A DNA stretch of 64,000 nt. It comes from CAVSJO01 sp963728445. Its GTDB lineage: Bacteria > Gemmatimonadota > Gemmatimonadetes > Longimicrobiales > RSA9. The position numbers were made by a program, and so were the translations under genes. The stretch covers positions 1 through 64,000 of the forward strand of contig CAVSJO010000007.1 of assembly GCA_963728445.1 (NCBI GenBank), given 5' to 3'. Of the stretch, positions 35,235-43,829 are shown piece by piece. How positions within the stretch are numbered: position 1 is the first letter of the stretch; every line of letters begins with the position of its first letter. Under the pieces are notes generated by a model, which saw only the letters and a program-made list of their open reading frames with translations, made no database searches and had not been told where the DNA came from.

Positions 35235-35642
35235 CTACCGGATCGATGTCCTGTCCTCTCCTTCCCGGAACGGCCGCAGGCCGAAAGCGGACCAGTCGCT
35301 GTCGACGGAGACGAGGGTTACCCATTTCAGGTCCAGGCTCTCGAGGACGTCCCAGCCGCGGTCGCGTGTCAGGTCGGTCTGCATGCCGGAGCTGCCCTTC
35401 GGGAAGGACAGCCAGAGCATGCCGTCGGGTCGGAGGGCGGCCGCGGCGCGAGGCGCCTCGACGTCCAGATCCTTCTTCGTGCGGGCGAAGACCTGAATCC
35501 AGTCATAGCTGCCTTCGAGGTCGAGGTCGATCGTGTCACCCTCCGGGGCGTCGAGTGTGCCGGCGTAGCCGTCGGGCGCGTTGAGGATCGCGGCCCGTGC
35601 GCCGGGCTTCAGCTTCAGCTTGCGGGCGAGGCTGGTGGGCAT
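35235..35642 (-). CDS. DUF3052-like small protein
   Basis: 135 residues, soluble. The opening SLARKLKLKPGARAAILNAPDGY, the central YDWIQVFARTKKDLD and PDGMLWLSFPKGSSGMQTDLTRDRGWDVL are the conserved blocks of the DUF3052 family, short proteins of unknown function often found beside stress genes. It is convergent with the candidate ncRNA and may be co-transcribed with the isochorismatase-family gene upstream (40-base gap). Confidence 0.75.
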   Translation of the reverse strand: MPTSLARKLKLKPGARAAILNAPDGYAGTLDAPEGDTIDLDLEGSYDWIQVFARTKKDLDVEAPRAAAALRPDGMLWLSFPKGSSGMQTDLTRDRGWDVLESLDLKWVTLVSVDSDWSAFGLRPFREGEDRTSIR

Positions 35643-35682
35643 GGTGTGGCTCCCGGGTCGGAGTGCGGGTGGATTCCGTGCA

Positions 35683-36282
35683 TCAACGTGACGGCTCGAC
35701 GGGCGCCGGGCTCAGCGCATGGATGATCTCGTCGGTCGAGCGGACGCGCCCGATCGTGGGGAAGAACCGGTGGACGGCGTGCTCGTGCAGGTCCGCGTTG
35801 CGGGCGCTCATGGCGTCCTCCGCGAAGACGGCGTGGTAGCCGTGCTCGAAGGCCGTGCGGGCCGTCGCTTCGACGCCCACGTTGGTGGAGATGCCGGCGA
35901 GGAGGAGGGTGCGAATACCGCGCCGACGCAGGTGGACGTCGAGGTCGGTCCCGAAGAAGGCGGAGGGCTGGTGCTTCGTGACGACGACGTCGCCTTCTTC
36001 GGGGCCGAGCTCCGGCACGATGCGCGTCCAGCTCTCCGGTACGGCGAGGCTGCGGGGCGGTGAGTCCGTGAGGACGCGTGGGAAGAGCTCGCCGTTGCGG
36101 CCGGGGTCGACCCGGACGAGCACGACGAGGGCCCCGCGTCGACGGCAGGCGGCCGCCAGGCGGGCGGCTCGCGCCACGACGTCGGCGGCCGCGTGCGGCT
36201 CGGTGGGCGATCCCGCGATGCCCTCCTGGAGGTCGATGCAGACGAGGGCGGTGGTGCGCGGGTCGATCTCGATGGCGCTCAT
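35683..36282 (-). CDS. Isochorismatase-superfamily hydrolase lacking the catalytic cysteine
   Basis: 199 residues with the cysteine-hydrolase Rossmann-like fold: CIDLQ (Asp17), VVTKHQPSAFFGTDL (Lys103) and GISTNVGVEATAR. In nicotinamidase and other amidases of the family the last motif has Cys (T-x2-C-V); here Gly136 is in that place. Members without the Cys, such as PhzD-type isochorismatases and E. coli YecD-like proteins, do not use a thiol nucleophile. So this is unlikely to be an amidase; vinyl-ether hydrolysis or an unknown activity is more probable. Confidence 0.82.
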   Translation of the reverse strand: MSAIEIDPRTTALVCIDLQEGIAGSPTEPHAAADVVARAARLAAACRRRGALVVLVRVDPGRNGELFPRVLTDSPPRSLAVPESWTRIVPELGPEEGDVVVTKHQPSAFFGTDLDVHLRRRGIRTLLLAGISTNVGVEATARTAFEHGYHAVFAEDAMSARNADLHEHAVHRFFPTIGRVRSTDEIIHALSPAPVEPSR

Positions 36283-36520
36283 GCTCTCCTTCCGTGGGTG
36301 TCCGTCGAGACAATACTGAGGCTGGGCCGGCCCCGGGCGCCAGCGAGTACCCCGGGGGCGGAGGGCGACCGGACTGGCGTCGGCCCAGCCGATGCGTTAT
36401 CCCGGAGGGGGCGCGTCATGGCGCCACACCGCGCCGGGAGCATGGCGTCACGGTCGGCACGGGAGGGCGCGCCGCGGGTACCGTCGCGAGGGTACGACGG
36501 AAAGAACGGGAGGGAAGGCC

Positions 36521-36802
36521 ATGTCACGCGCATTCGTGAAGGAAGACGCCGGAGGACCGCAGCGCCGGTTCGCGTTGCCGGATCCGGAGGACGAGGGCTA
36601 CGATGCGGCCGCAGCGCTTGCGCTGCTCGACGCCGCGAAGGACGGCGAGACGAAGGCGGCGGAGGACGCGACAGGGTACCGGTGGGGGACGCCGGAGCTG
36701 CGGCCCCACGTGGAACGGCTGCTGAAAAAGGAGCGCGAGCTGCCGGAGGACGTTCAGGACCGGCGTTTCATCACGGTTGCGAGGCGGTACCTGCGGGCAT
36801 GA
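36521..36802 (+). CDS. Conserved small protein of unknown function
   Basis: 93 residues, soluble and charged. ATG 36521 follows a strong GGGAGGGAAGG ribosome site. Notable sequences are MSRAFVKED at the start and DAATGYRWGTPELRPHVERLLKKE towards the end, helical throughout. The opening resembles short GreA-associated proteins, but there is no Gre domain. It overlaps the methyltransferase gene by 4 bases and is co-translated with it. Confidence 0.6.
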   Translation: MSRAFVKEDAGGPQRRFALPDPEDEGYDAAAALALLDAAKDGETKAAEDATGYRWGTPELRPHVERLLKKERELPEDVQDRRFITVARRYLRA

Positions 36803-37518
36803 CGGAAATCCATCCGTTCTGGGAGGAGGAGGACGTCGTCGAGCGGTTCGCCGCCCGGGACGCGGACCACAGGCTTCGGACGCTTCTCGAGGCTGAAGGC
36901 GATCCGGGCTCGCTGCGGGTCCTCGACGTCGGCTGCGCAGGCGGTCGCAACACGGAGCTCGCGGCGCAGGCCGGATGCGACGTTCGGGCGGTCGACCTTT
37001 CCGCCGCCATGGTCCGGGCCACGCGCGCCCGGCTCGCACCCCTGCTCGGCCCCGACGCCGCGGCCGACCGGGTCACGCGGGGACGGATGGACGACCTGTC
37101 CGCCTTTGCCGACGGCTCGTTCGATCTCGTCCTCGCTCTGGGCATCTTCCAGAACGCGACGTCGCTCGAGTCGTGGCGCCGTGCCCTCGGCGAGTCGGCG
37201 CGCGTCCTCACGGCGGACGGGCGCCTGCTCGTCGCCCACTTCGCGCCCGGAACGGACCTGACGGGGGACGGTGCCTGGCCCCAGGCGCACCTGGAGCTGG
37301 ATGACGAGGGTCCGCCGGACTCGCCCCGCATCTGGGACGGCTTTTCCGCCGGACCCATGGTCCTCGCCACCGCGGATCAACTCGATCGCGCACTCGGCCG
37401 GCTCGGCCTGGTGCCCCTCGTCCCCACCGAGACGGTGGACGTCGAGGTCCCGGACGGCGGTCGGCGGGTCACGGTGAACGGGCTCTACCGGAAGTCCGGA
37501 GTGGTGCCCGAGCGCTAG
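36799..37518 (+). CDS. Class I SAM-dependent methyltransferase
   Basis: 239 residues from ATG 36799 (ATGA overlap with the upstream gene). Motif I LDVGCAGGRNTELAA at about 41-55, the acidic post-I residue in VRAVDLSAAMV, and SFDLVLALGIFQN in the motif IV position identify a Rossmann methyltransferase of the Methyltransf_11/25 type. Substrate unknown. Its stop shares CTAG with the converging FKBP lipoprotein gene. Confidence 0.85.
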   Translation: MTEIHPFWEEEDVVERFAARDADHRLRTLLEAEGDPGSLRVLDVGCAGGRNTELAAQAGCDVRAVDLSAAMVRATRARLAPLLGPDAAADRVTRGRMDDLSAFADGSFDLVLALGIFQNATSLESWRRALGESARVLTADGRLLVAHFAPGTDLTGDGAWPQAHLELDDEGPPDSPRIWDGFSAGPMVLATADQLDRALGRLGLVPLVPTETVDVEVPDGGRRVTVNGLYRKSGVVPER

Positions 37519-37988
37519 TTCACCCGTACCAGCTCGAGCCGGAAGATGAGCGTCATGTCGCCGGGCACCTTGCCCGAGCCCCGCGCCCCGTAGGCCATGT
37601 CCGGCGGCACGACGATCAGGCGCACACCGCCTTCCTTCATCCCCCGGACGCCCTCCTCCATGCCCGGCACCACCTCGCGATTCCCGATGCGGAACTCGAT
37701 GGGGGGGCCGGGGCGGCTCGCGTCGAAGGTCCGCCCGTCGGGCAGGTAGCCGGTGTAGTGGATCGTGACCCGGTCGTTGCGACGCGCCTCCCGACCCGAT
37801 CCTTCCGTCACTTCTTCGTAGTACAGTCCCGTGTTCGTCTTCGTCATCGAGTCGAGGTCGACGCCCAGGGACGGGGCGTAGGTGTACGCGGTCGGCGGCG
37901 TCGACGGCGCGCTCGCGCACGCCCCGACCGTCGCGGCGAGAACCGCGGCCACCAGGACCCCGACGCGGGTCACCGAGGAAAGGCGCAT
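37515..37988 (-). CDS. Lipoprotein FKBP-type peptidyl-prolyl isomerase
   Basis: 157 residues. Signal with lipobox VGAC (Cys about 24), so it should be an envelope lipoprotein. The FKBP domain (VTIHYTGYLPDGRTFDASR, FRIGNREVVPGMEEGVRGMKEGGVRLIVVPPDMAYG) is compact, without SlyD insert, like the FkpA/Mip catalytic domain. It catalyses proline isomerisation of periplasmic or outer-membrane proteins. It starts 4 bases from the stop of the large BNR exoprotein gene, so it may help that protein to fold. Confidence 0.9.
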   Translation of the reverse strand: MRLSSVTRVGVLVAAVLAATVGACASAPSTPPTAYTYAPSLGVDLDSMTKTNTGLYYEEVTEGSGREARRNDRVTIHYTGYLPDGRTFDASRPGPPIEFRIGNREVVPGMEEGVRGMKEGGVRLIVVPPDMAYGARGSGKVPGDMTLIFRLELVRVN

Positions 37989-37992
37989 CGGA

Positions 37993-40923
37993 TCAGCCTC
38001 CCGACGCCTTCGCGAGCTGCGCCTTCAGCGCCTCGAGCAGCCGCTCCTGCTCGGGAGTCGGCGGATACAGCGTCCCCTGCACCGAACCCCGACCGTTGAA
38101 GTCGGAGGCGAGCGAGCCGGCGCCGAAGTAGAGCCGCCGGGCCGCGGCAGGCGGATTCGGGCGATTCATCAGGTCCCAGGCGGCCTTCTGCACCTTCAGC
38201 AGGTCGACGAGGAAGCGCTCCCGCGCCGCGTACTGTGCGTCCGTGAGCCCGGGCTTGCCGGGGTCTGGCTTGACCACGATCTGCTGCGTCGACGTGGCGC
38301 CGCCCGCGTTCAGCGTGGCGGTATAGGTGCCCGGCGACACCCACGGCCCCGGGGGCGCGAGCGGGCGCGGCGGCCGCGGCAGCGCATGGGCCTGGGCGCT
38401 CGCCGTGTCTTCCGGCTGCGACGGGGGCGGTTCGTGGCGGAGGTCCCAGATCACGCGGTGGATCGTGCCGGGCGACGTCGCCCCGCTCAGCGTCCGCACG
38501 ACGTTCCCGTCCGCGTCCGTGATCGTAACTGTGGCCGACGGCGCCGCCGAAGCGAGCGTATAGTCCAGGATCGCGCCCTCCGGCGGGTTCTCTCCCGCCC
38601 AGTAGTCCTGCCCCCGGTACGAGTAGTCCTCCCAGTACTGCCAGATGGAGGCGGGGCGCACGGTGAAGAGGTGCGCGGGCTCCGTCGCCACGGCCGGCGT
38701 CCACGCGGCGAGGGACGAAGCGTCGTCCAGGATGTAGATGCCCCGGCCGTGGGTCGCGACGACGGCGTCGTGCGTGCGCGGCTGGACCTCCACCTCCATG
38801 TACAGCGTTGCCGGCAGGTCCTTCCCGAGCGGGAACCAGGTCGAGCCCCGGTCCGGCGACGCGTAGAGCGCGTGCTCCGTGCCGAGGAAGAGGAAGCCCG
38901 GCCGGTCCGGATGCTCGCCGATGAAGCGGACCGACCCGTCGGCGGGCAGGCCCTTCGCGATCGGGGTCCACGTCTTTCCGAAGTCCGTCGTGCGGAACGC
39001 ATACGGCCGGAAGTCGCCTCGTCGATGATCGTCGACGGCGACGTAGGCCACGCCGGGCCCTTCCCGGGACGCCTCCACGCGGCTGATGTACGCCCCGTCC
39101 GGCGCGCCCCTCAGGTTGCCCGCGACCTCGGTCCACGTGGTCCCGCCGTCCTGGCTCACCTGCAGGTTGCCGTCGTCGCTGCCCGCCCACAGGATCGTGC
39201 CGTCCAGCGGCGACTCGTCCACCGCGCTCAACGCGCTGAAGTGGCTCTGCCCGTCGTTCTTGGACAGCATGTCGGCGGAGCCCTCCACGCCCATGATCGT
39301 GAGCGTGTCCCGGTCGATGTCCCGCGTCAGGTCGTCCGTGCCCGTCCACGTCGTGCCGTGGTCGTGCGTGACCATCAGGCTCTGGGCGCCGTAGTAGTAC
39401 GTGCCGGGCGTGTGGTGGGAGGCGACGCCGGGCGTCATCCACTCCCAGCGCAGCTCCGGCTTGCCCGCTTCCGCAACCGGGTGGATGTCCCGCCGGTCGC
39501 CCATGTAGGCGTCCACCAGCGTCAGGTCCCCCTCGACGGCGTTGCTGTAGACGAAGCGGGGGCCGTCCAGGTCGACGTCGTGCTCCAGCCCGTCGTTGAA
39601 GCCGATCTCCCGCCAGTCCCCGTCCGTGATGCCCAGGTAGTGGCGCGTGGCGCTCGGGCCCTCCCACGAGTGGTTGTCCTGCATGCCGCCGTAGATCCAG
39701 TACGGCGACCGGTCGTCCAGACCGAGGCCGTAGAACTGGCCGATGGGGATGTTGTTGATGCGCCGGTACGTCGCGCCCATGTCCCACGTCTCGTACAGGC
39801 CGCCGTCCCCGACCAGGTAGAAGTGCTTCGAGTTCGACGGGTCGATCCACATGGCGTGGTAATCGCCCTTCAGGCCGACGTCGTAGGTCGGCTCCGTCGG
39901 CATGGTCCGCCACGTCGCGCCCGCGTCCTCGCTGGCGTAGAACCATCGGGTCAGCAGGTAGACGCGGCTGTCGTTCGTCGGGTCGACGTAGAGGCCGCTG
40001 TAGTAGGCCGGCCGCGAGTTCTGGTCGCTCATGCGCTGCCAGTGCTCGCCCCCGTCCGTCGTCCGGTAGATGCCGCCCTGCGTCTCGTGCTCCACCACGG
40101 CGTACGCCAGCCCCTTCGTGTGCGAAGACGTCGCGAGACCGATGCGGCCCTCGTCCCCCGCCGGCAGCCCGTCGGTCAGGCGCTGCCACGTCTTTCCGCC
40201 GTCCGTGCTGCGGAAGATGCCGCTGCCCGGCCCGCCGCCGTTGTAGCCCCACGGCTGCCGGAGCCTCTGGTAGGCCGCGGCGTAGACCGTGTTCGGGTCG
40301 CCGCCGTCCCGGGCCATGTCCACGACGCCCGTCATGGTGTCCACGAACAGGACCTTCGTCCACGACTTCCCGCCGTCGGTCGTCCGGTAGACGCCCCGGT
40401 CCGCGGACGGAGCCCAGAGGTTGCCCAGCGCCCCCACCAGCGCCACGTCCGGGTTCTGCGGATCGACCAGGATGCGCCCGATCGCCCGGGTGTTCTCCAG
40501 CCCCACGTGCGTCCACGTCCTGCCGCCGTCCGTGCTCCGGAAGACGCCGTCGCCCCAGGAGCTGCTCTGCCGGTTGTTCTGCTCGCCCGTGCCCGCCCAC
40601 ACCACGTCCGGATTCGACGGCGCGATGGCCACGACGCCGAACGTGCCCGTCGGCTGGCCGTCGAAGACCGGGTCCCACGTCGTGCCCCGGTTCGTCGACT
40701 TCCACAGTCCGCCCGTCGCGCTGGCCACCCAGATCGTGCTGGGGTCGTCCGGCAGCGCCTGCACGTCGTGGATGCGGCCGCCCATGACGGCCGGCCCGAT
40801 GGAGCGGAAGGTCAGCTCGCCGAAGGGGTTCTGCGCGGCCTGGGCGGCGAGGGGCGAAACGGCGGCGAGCATCAGCAGGGACAACGGGCCGAGCATACGT
40901 CGGGCGGTCGACGTCGAGCGCAT
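37993..40923 (-). CDS. Secreted VPS10/sortilin-like BNR-repeat protein
   Basis: 976 residues from ATG 40923, which has GGAG 8 bases upstream and begins the signal peptide (MRSTSTARRMLGPLSLLMLAA). At least six Asp-box repeats (S-x-D-x-G-x-T-W, e.g. LWKSTNRGTTW, IFRSTDGGKTWQ, IYRTTDGGEHWQ, DFGKTWTPI) define a large beta-propeller like VPS10/sortilin or WD40/YVTN-type exo-sialidase-like folds. Sialidase catalytic residues are not evident. After about residue 760 there is an Ig-like end (ATVTITDADGNVVRTLSGATS). It is a paralogue of the protein at 43830-47135. Role unknown. Confidence 0.88.
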   Translation of the reverse strand: MRSTSTARRMLGPLSLLMLAAVSPLAAQAAQNPFGELTFRSIGPAVMGGRIHDVQALPDDPSTIWVASATGGLWKSTNRGTTWDPVFDGQPTGTFGVVAIAPSNPDVVWAGTGEQNNRQSSSWGDGVFRSTDGGRTWTHVGLENTRAIGRILVDPQNPDVALVGALGNLWAPSADRGVYRTTDGGKSWTKVLFVDTMTGVVDMARDGGDPNTVYAAAYQRLRQPWGYNGGGPGSGIFRSTDGGKTWQRLTDGLPAGDEGRIGLATSSHTKGLAYAVVEHETQGGIYRTTDGGEHWQRMSDQNSRPAYYSGLYVDPTNDSRVYLLTRWFYASEDAGATWRTMPTEPTYDVGLKGDYHAMWIDPSNSKHFYLVGDGGLYETWDMGATYRRINNIPIGQFYGLGLDDRSPYWIYGGMQDNHSWEGPSATRHYLGITDGDWREIGFNDGLEHDVDLDGPRFVYSNAVEGDLTLVDAYMGDRRDIHPVAEAGKPELRWEWMTPGVASHHTPGTYYYGAQSLMVTHDHGTTWTGTDDLTRDIDRDTLTIMGVEGSADMLSKNDGQSHFSALSAVDESPLDGTILWAGSDDGNLQVSQDGGTTWTEVAGNLRGAPDGAYISRVEASREGPGVAYVAVDDHRRGDFRPYAFRTTDFGKTWTPIAKGLPADGSVRFIGEHPDRPGFLFLGTEHALYASPDRGSTWFPLGKDLPATLYMEVEVQPRTHDAVVATHGRGIYILDDASSLAAWTPAVATEPAHLFTVRPASIWQYWEDYSYRGQDYWAGENPPEGAILDYTLASAAPSATVTITDADGNVVRTLSGATSPGTIHRVIWDLRHEPPPSQPEDTASAQAHALPRPPRPLAPPGPWVSPGTYTATLNAGGATSTQQIVVKPDPGKPGLTDAQYAARERFLVDLLKVQKAAWDLMNRPNPPAAARRLYFGAGSLASDFNGRGSVQGTLYPPTPEQERLLEALKAQLAKASGG

Positions 40924-41301
40924 CTGCAACTCTCCGGTGCTGGAGGTACGGGTGAGGCGGGTAATGGTAGCAGGGGAGGATGTGCACCGCGAGAGGGGGC
41001 GGGGGCGGGGGGCGCGAAGGGGGCGGGGGGCGGGGACGAGATGCGAGGGGCGCGAAGGTGGGCGGCGGGGCCGTGGGCGGCGAAAAAGGACCATCTCCGG
41101 AGGCGTCGGCGGTGGTTCGTCGAAAACGAGGGGGATAACAATGACACCGTGGCAGGCGCCGCGCTCCGGCCACGGGTTGTTGTCACATATGCTCCGCAAC
41201 GCGAGCGGGACGTGACGAACCGGCGGATTGGAGCTCGGATTGGTGGGTTCTGACCGGGGGATGGACCCGCGCGGGGCCGCCCCGACGCCTCCGGCGGCAG
41301 G
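40924..41301. other. 378-base intergenic region with G-tract cluster
   Basis: No plausible gene. It lies upstream of the BNR exoprotein gene and downstream of the TPR protein gene, both on the minus strand. The main feature is a run of six guanine tracts at 40995-41035 on the plus strand (lengths 5, 5, 6, 5, 6, 4), with smaller tracts up to about 41085. The rest looks like a promoter region, but I could not choose a convincing -10/-35 pair. Confidence 0.5.
40995..41035 (+). repeat. Guanine-tract cluster with G-quadruplex potential
   Basis: GGGGGCGGGGGCGGGGGG is followed by CGCGAA and three further tracts (GGGGG, GGGGGG, GGGG) separated by single C. Six tracts of four or more G fit the quadruplex rule with very short loops. 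It is about 70 bases before the start codon of the BNR gene, on its non-sense strand. Confidence 0.6.
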
Positions 41302-43656
41302 CTAGCGCGGCCGGTCAGCCCCGAGTCGCTGGGCGAGCTGCTGCGCCTCGGACAGCGGCGCGAGACCGGGGTCTGCATCCTGCCACGCTGCCAGGAAGAT
41401 GCCCAGATGCGCGCGGGCGCTGTCGGGCTGGTCGGAGGCGAAGAGCTGGGCCATGCGGAGGTGGGCCAGGGCGTCGTTCGGCAAGGCGCGGAAGTACCGG
41501 AGAGCGGCGTCGGTCCTACCGGATTCCGCGTACGCCTCCGCGGTGAGCCAGCGCAGCTCCGTGTTCATGACGCCGAGCGGCCCGAACCCGATGAATCGGC
41601 TCTGGAGGGTGGCGAGTGCACGAGCGGCGTCGGCCGCGCGGCCGCCGCGCCGCCAGGCGGAGTAGGCACCCATGGCAGCAGTCAGGTCGGCGTAATGGCG
41701 GGCCGCGGTGGAGTCGCCCTGCGCCGCGCGGCGGGCCGAGATCGCCCGCGTCGAGTCCATTGCCGCCGCCACCACGGCCCAGTCGCCACGATCGGCCGCA
41801 TACGCCGCTGGAGGCCACCAGGCTCCGAGGAGAACGGTGTCGGAGGGTAGAGCAAGGCGCGGATCGCGACTGCTGGAAAGCGGAGGTGCCCCTGCACGAA
41901 GGGAAAGGTAGGCGGTCCATTCCCGGATGCCGAGAGGCATGAACGGCTGGTCGGCCAGCTTTGCGGCCTCGGAAAGCTTGCCCTGGTTTAACAACCGACT
42001 GGCCAGACGGAAGGCGGAGGCCGCACCCGCTTTCGGCCTCGAAGTCTCGACGCGGCCGATTTCGGTCCCCTGGCGCACGGTCGACAGCGACAGCATCGCG
42101 AGGTCGGCGTCCAGGAGCACACCGAACGCGACCGTGTCGAGCGCCGCGGAGTTCGAGGCGGTCGTAGCGGAGTCGCCGTACGTCAGGTCGTACGCCAGGT
42201 GCAGGCCCCGCCACTGCGTGCCCCGGTCCGCGCCGCTGTCGTAGCCCACGAGGGCGCGCTCGGCGGCGGCCCGGTCGAGCGAGCCGATCGCGTGCTCGAC
42301 GAGGTGGATTCGGTAGGGCGTGAATTCGGGATCGAGGGCGACCGCGTGCTCCAGCGCCTGCCGTCCCTCGTTCGGATCGGCGAGCGTCTGGGCGCCCAGA
42401 TGCTCGATCATGTCACCCAGGCTGTACCAGAGCTCCGGATCGTCGGGATAGCGCCGCACCGCCATGCGCAGGGTGTCGAGCATCGACGCGTTCGCGCTCA
42501 GGATCGCGAGCTCCGCGCGTGCTACGAGCGCTTCGCGTTCGGGGAGGCGATCGGAGTGTCGGACCGCCCGCTCGGAATAGTCCTGGGCCCGGTCGCTCGT
42601 CACGCTTTCGGCCCAGCCGTACGCATGAGCGGCGTGGAGGAGCGCGAGGGCGAACGCAGTGTCGGCTTCGATGGCCCGCTCGTACGCCGCGATGGCGCCG
42701 GTGTAGTCGGACTGTCGGAAGAGCGATTCGCCCTCGAGGAACGCCTTGAGCGCCACCAGCGACGTCGTCGTTACCTCCGAGAGCCGGCGCAGGGACGGCA
42801 CCTCGCCCGAGAGCATGCGCTGGATCACGCCGGCGGACAGGCCGTCGACGAGCGCGAAGACGCTGTCGGCGTTCCCCTCCATCTGCGCCGGGCCGAGGTC
42901 GGAACCGGACCGGAGATCGTAGACGTGGGCGGCGAGGCGGACGCGTGTGCCGAGCGAGACGGCGTTTCCGACGACGGCGTATGCTGCGCCGGTCGCGCGG
43001 GCGGCGGCGAGGGCGCTCGCCAGGTCGGGGGCGGCGTCGCCGTGCACACTCTCCCGCCAGCGTGCCATCACGGTGCGGCTGTCGATGGCGCGCATGCCTC
43101 CTGCGCCGTCGAGGCTGGTCGATAGCAGGTCGACCATGCCCTCGCGCCACGAATCGAGGCCTTCGCCGGTCACGGTGAAGGGCACGACGGCCACGCCGGG
43201 AGCCACGGCCGCCTCCACGGGCGCCGGGCCGAGGGTGCGGCCGCGGTCCTTGATGATGACGTAGGCGCCGGCCACGCCGAACAGCAGCGAGAAGGCCAGC
43301 ACGCCGCCGAGCAGGGAGCGCGCCCAGGTCAGGTGGGGGACTTCGCCGCGCATCACGGCGGACTTCAACTCGGCGACGCCCAACTCCCAGCCGCCCGGCT
43401 TCCCGGCCTCGGACTCCTCGTCGGGGCCGGCCGGGCCCGCGGGCGCGTGGGATTGCACCCACGCCGTCGCGAGCACCACGACGAGCCCGACGAAGAGCAG
43501 CAGCACCGCGACGGGGGTGAGCCACTCCGGCAGGTGCATCGATTCCTGGAGCGTGCTGGTGACCTGGAGCACGACCCACGAGGCCCCGAGATAGACGACG
43601 AGGACCTGGACGATCCGCGCGTGACGCACGCGCTCGAAGAAGCTCGGTCGGGGCAT
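41302..43656 (-). CDS. Membrane TPR protein with TolB/FlgO-like domain
   Basis: 784 residues. Three transmembrane helices (about 17-35, 46-67 and 112-135) precede an extracytoplasmic alpha/beta domain (about 150-290, GVAVVPFTVTGEGLDSWREGMVDLLSTSL...GAAYAVVGNAVSLGTRVRLAAHVYD), like the N-terminal domain of TolB and FlgO. The rest is helical TPR-like repeats (ALKAFLEGESLFRQSDYTGAIAAYERAIEAD). In other bacteria this module follows a DNA-binding or protein-kinase domain; here that part is absent. Probably a scaffold or sensor; no partner is known. Confidence 0.8.
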   Translation of the reverse strand: MPRPSFFERVRHARIVQVLVVYLGASWVVLQVTSTLQESMHLPEWLTPVAVLLLFVGLVVVLATAWVQSHAPAGPAGPDEESEAGKPGGWELGVAELKSAVMRGEVPHLTWARSLLGGVLAFSLLFGVAGAYVIIKDRGRTLGPAPVEAAVAPGVAVVPFTVTGEGLDSWREGMVDLLSTSLDGAGGMRAIDSRTVMARWRESVHGDAAPDLASALAAARATGAAYAVVGNAVSLGTRVRLAAHVYDLRSGSDLGPAQMEGNADSVFALVDGLSAGVIQRMLSGEVPSLRRLSEVTTTSLVALKAFLEGESLFRQSDYTGAIAAYERAIEADTAFALALLHAAHAYGWAESVTSDRAQDYSERAVRHSDRLPEREALVARAELAILSANASMLDTLRMAVRRYPDDPELWYSLGDMIEHLGAQTLADPNEGRQALEHAVALDPEFTPYRIHLVEHAIGSLDRAAAERALVGYDSGADRGTQWRGLHLAYDLTYGDSATTASNSAALDTVAFGVLLDADLAMLSLSTVRQGTEIGRVETSRPKAGAASAFRLASRLLNQGKLSEAAKLADQPFMPLGIREWTAYLSLRAGAPPLSSSRDPRLALPSDTVLLGAWWPPAAYAADRGDWAVVAAAMDSTRAISARRAAQGDSTAARHYADLTAAMGAYSAWRRGGRAADAARALATLQSRFIGFGPLGVMNTELRWLTAEAYAESGRTDAALRYFRALPNDALAHLRMAQLFASDQPDSARAHLGIFLAAWQDADPGLAPLSEAQQLAQRLGADRPR

Positions 43657-43678
43657 GCCCGTCTCGGCTCCGGCTGGG

Positions 43679-43715
43679 GGGACAGCCTATAGTGTCCCGC
43701 CGCCCTGCGTCTCCA
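43679..43715 (-). promoter_or_regulatory. Putative promoter with inverted repeat for the TPR protein
   Basis: On the minus strand, TGGAGA (43710-43715) and TATAGG (43686-43691) are 18 bases apart. GGGACA (43679-43684) and TGTCCC (43693-43698) form an inverted repeat centred on the -10 element, so a repressor site is possible. Confidence 0.35.
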
Positions 43716-43829
43716 CAAGGTCCCCGTCGCTCTGGCCCGGAGCCGCGGCTCTCGTCTACATTGTCGGGGCTTCCCACCGCAGCACCCCCATGAGAACCGC
43801 ATCCACGCTCCGCCCCGAGGAGGGCCGCC

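Noticed and set aside
37882..41253. Open frame of over 1,100 codons opposite the BNR gene
   Set aside because: Arg/Ala/Pro/His-rich shadow of the propeller gene, with no ribosome site or domain.
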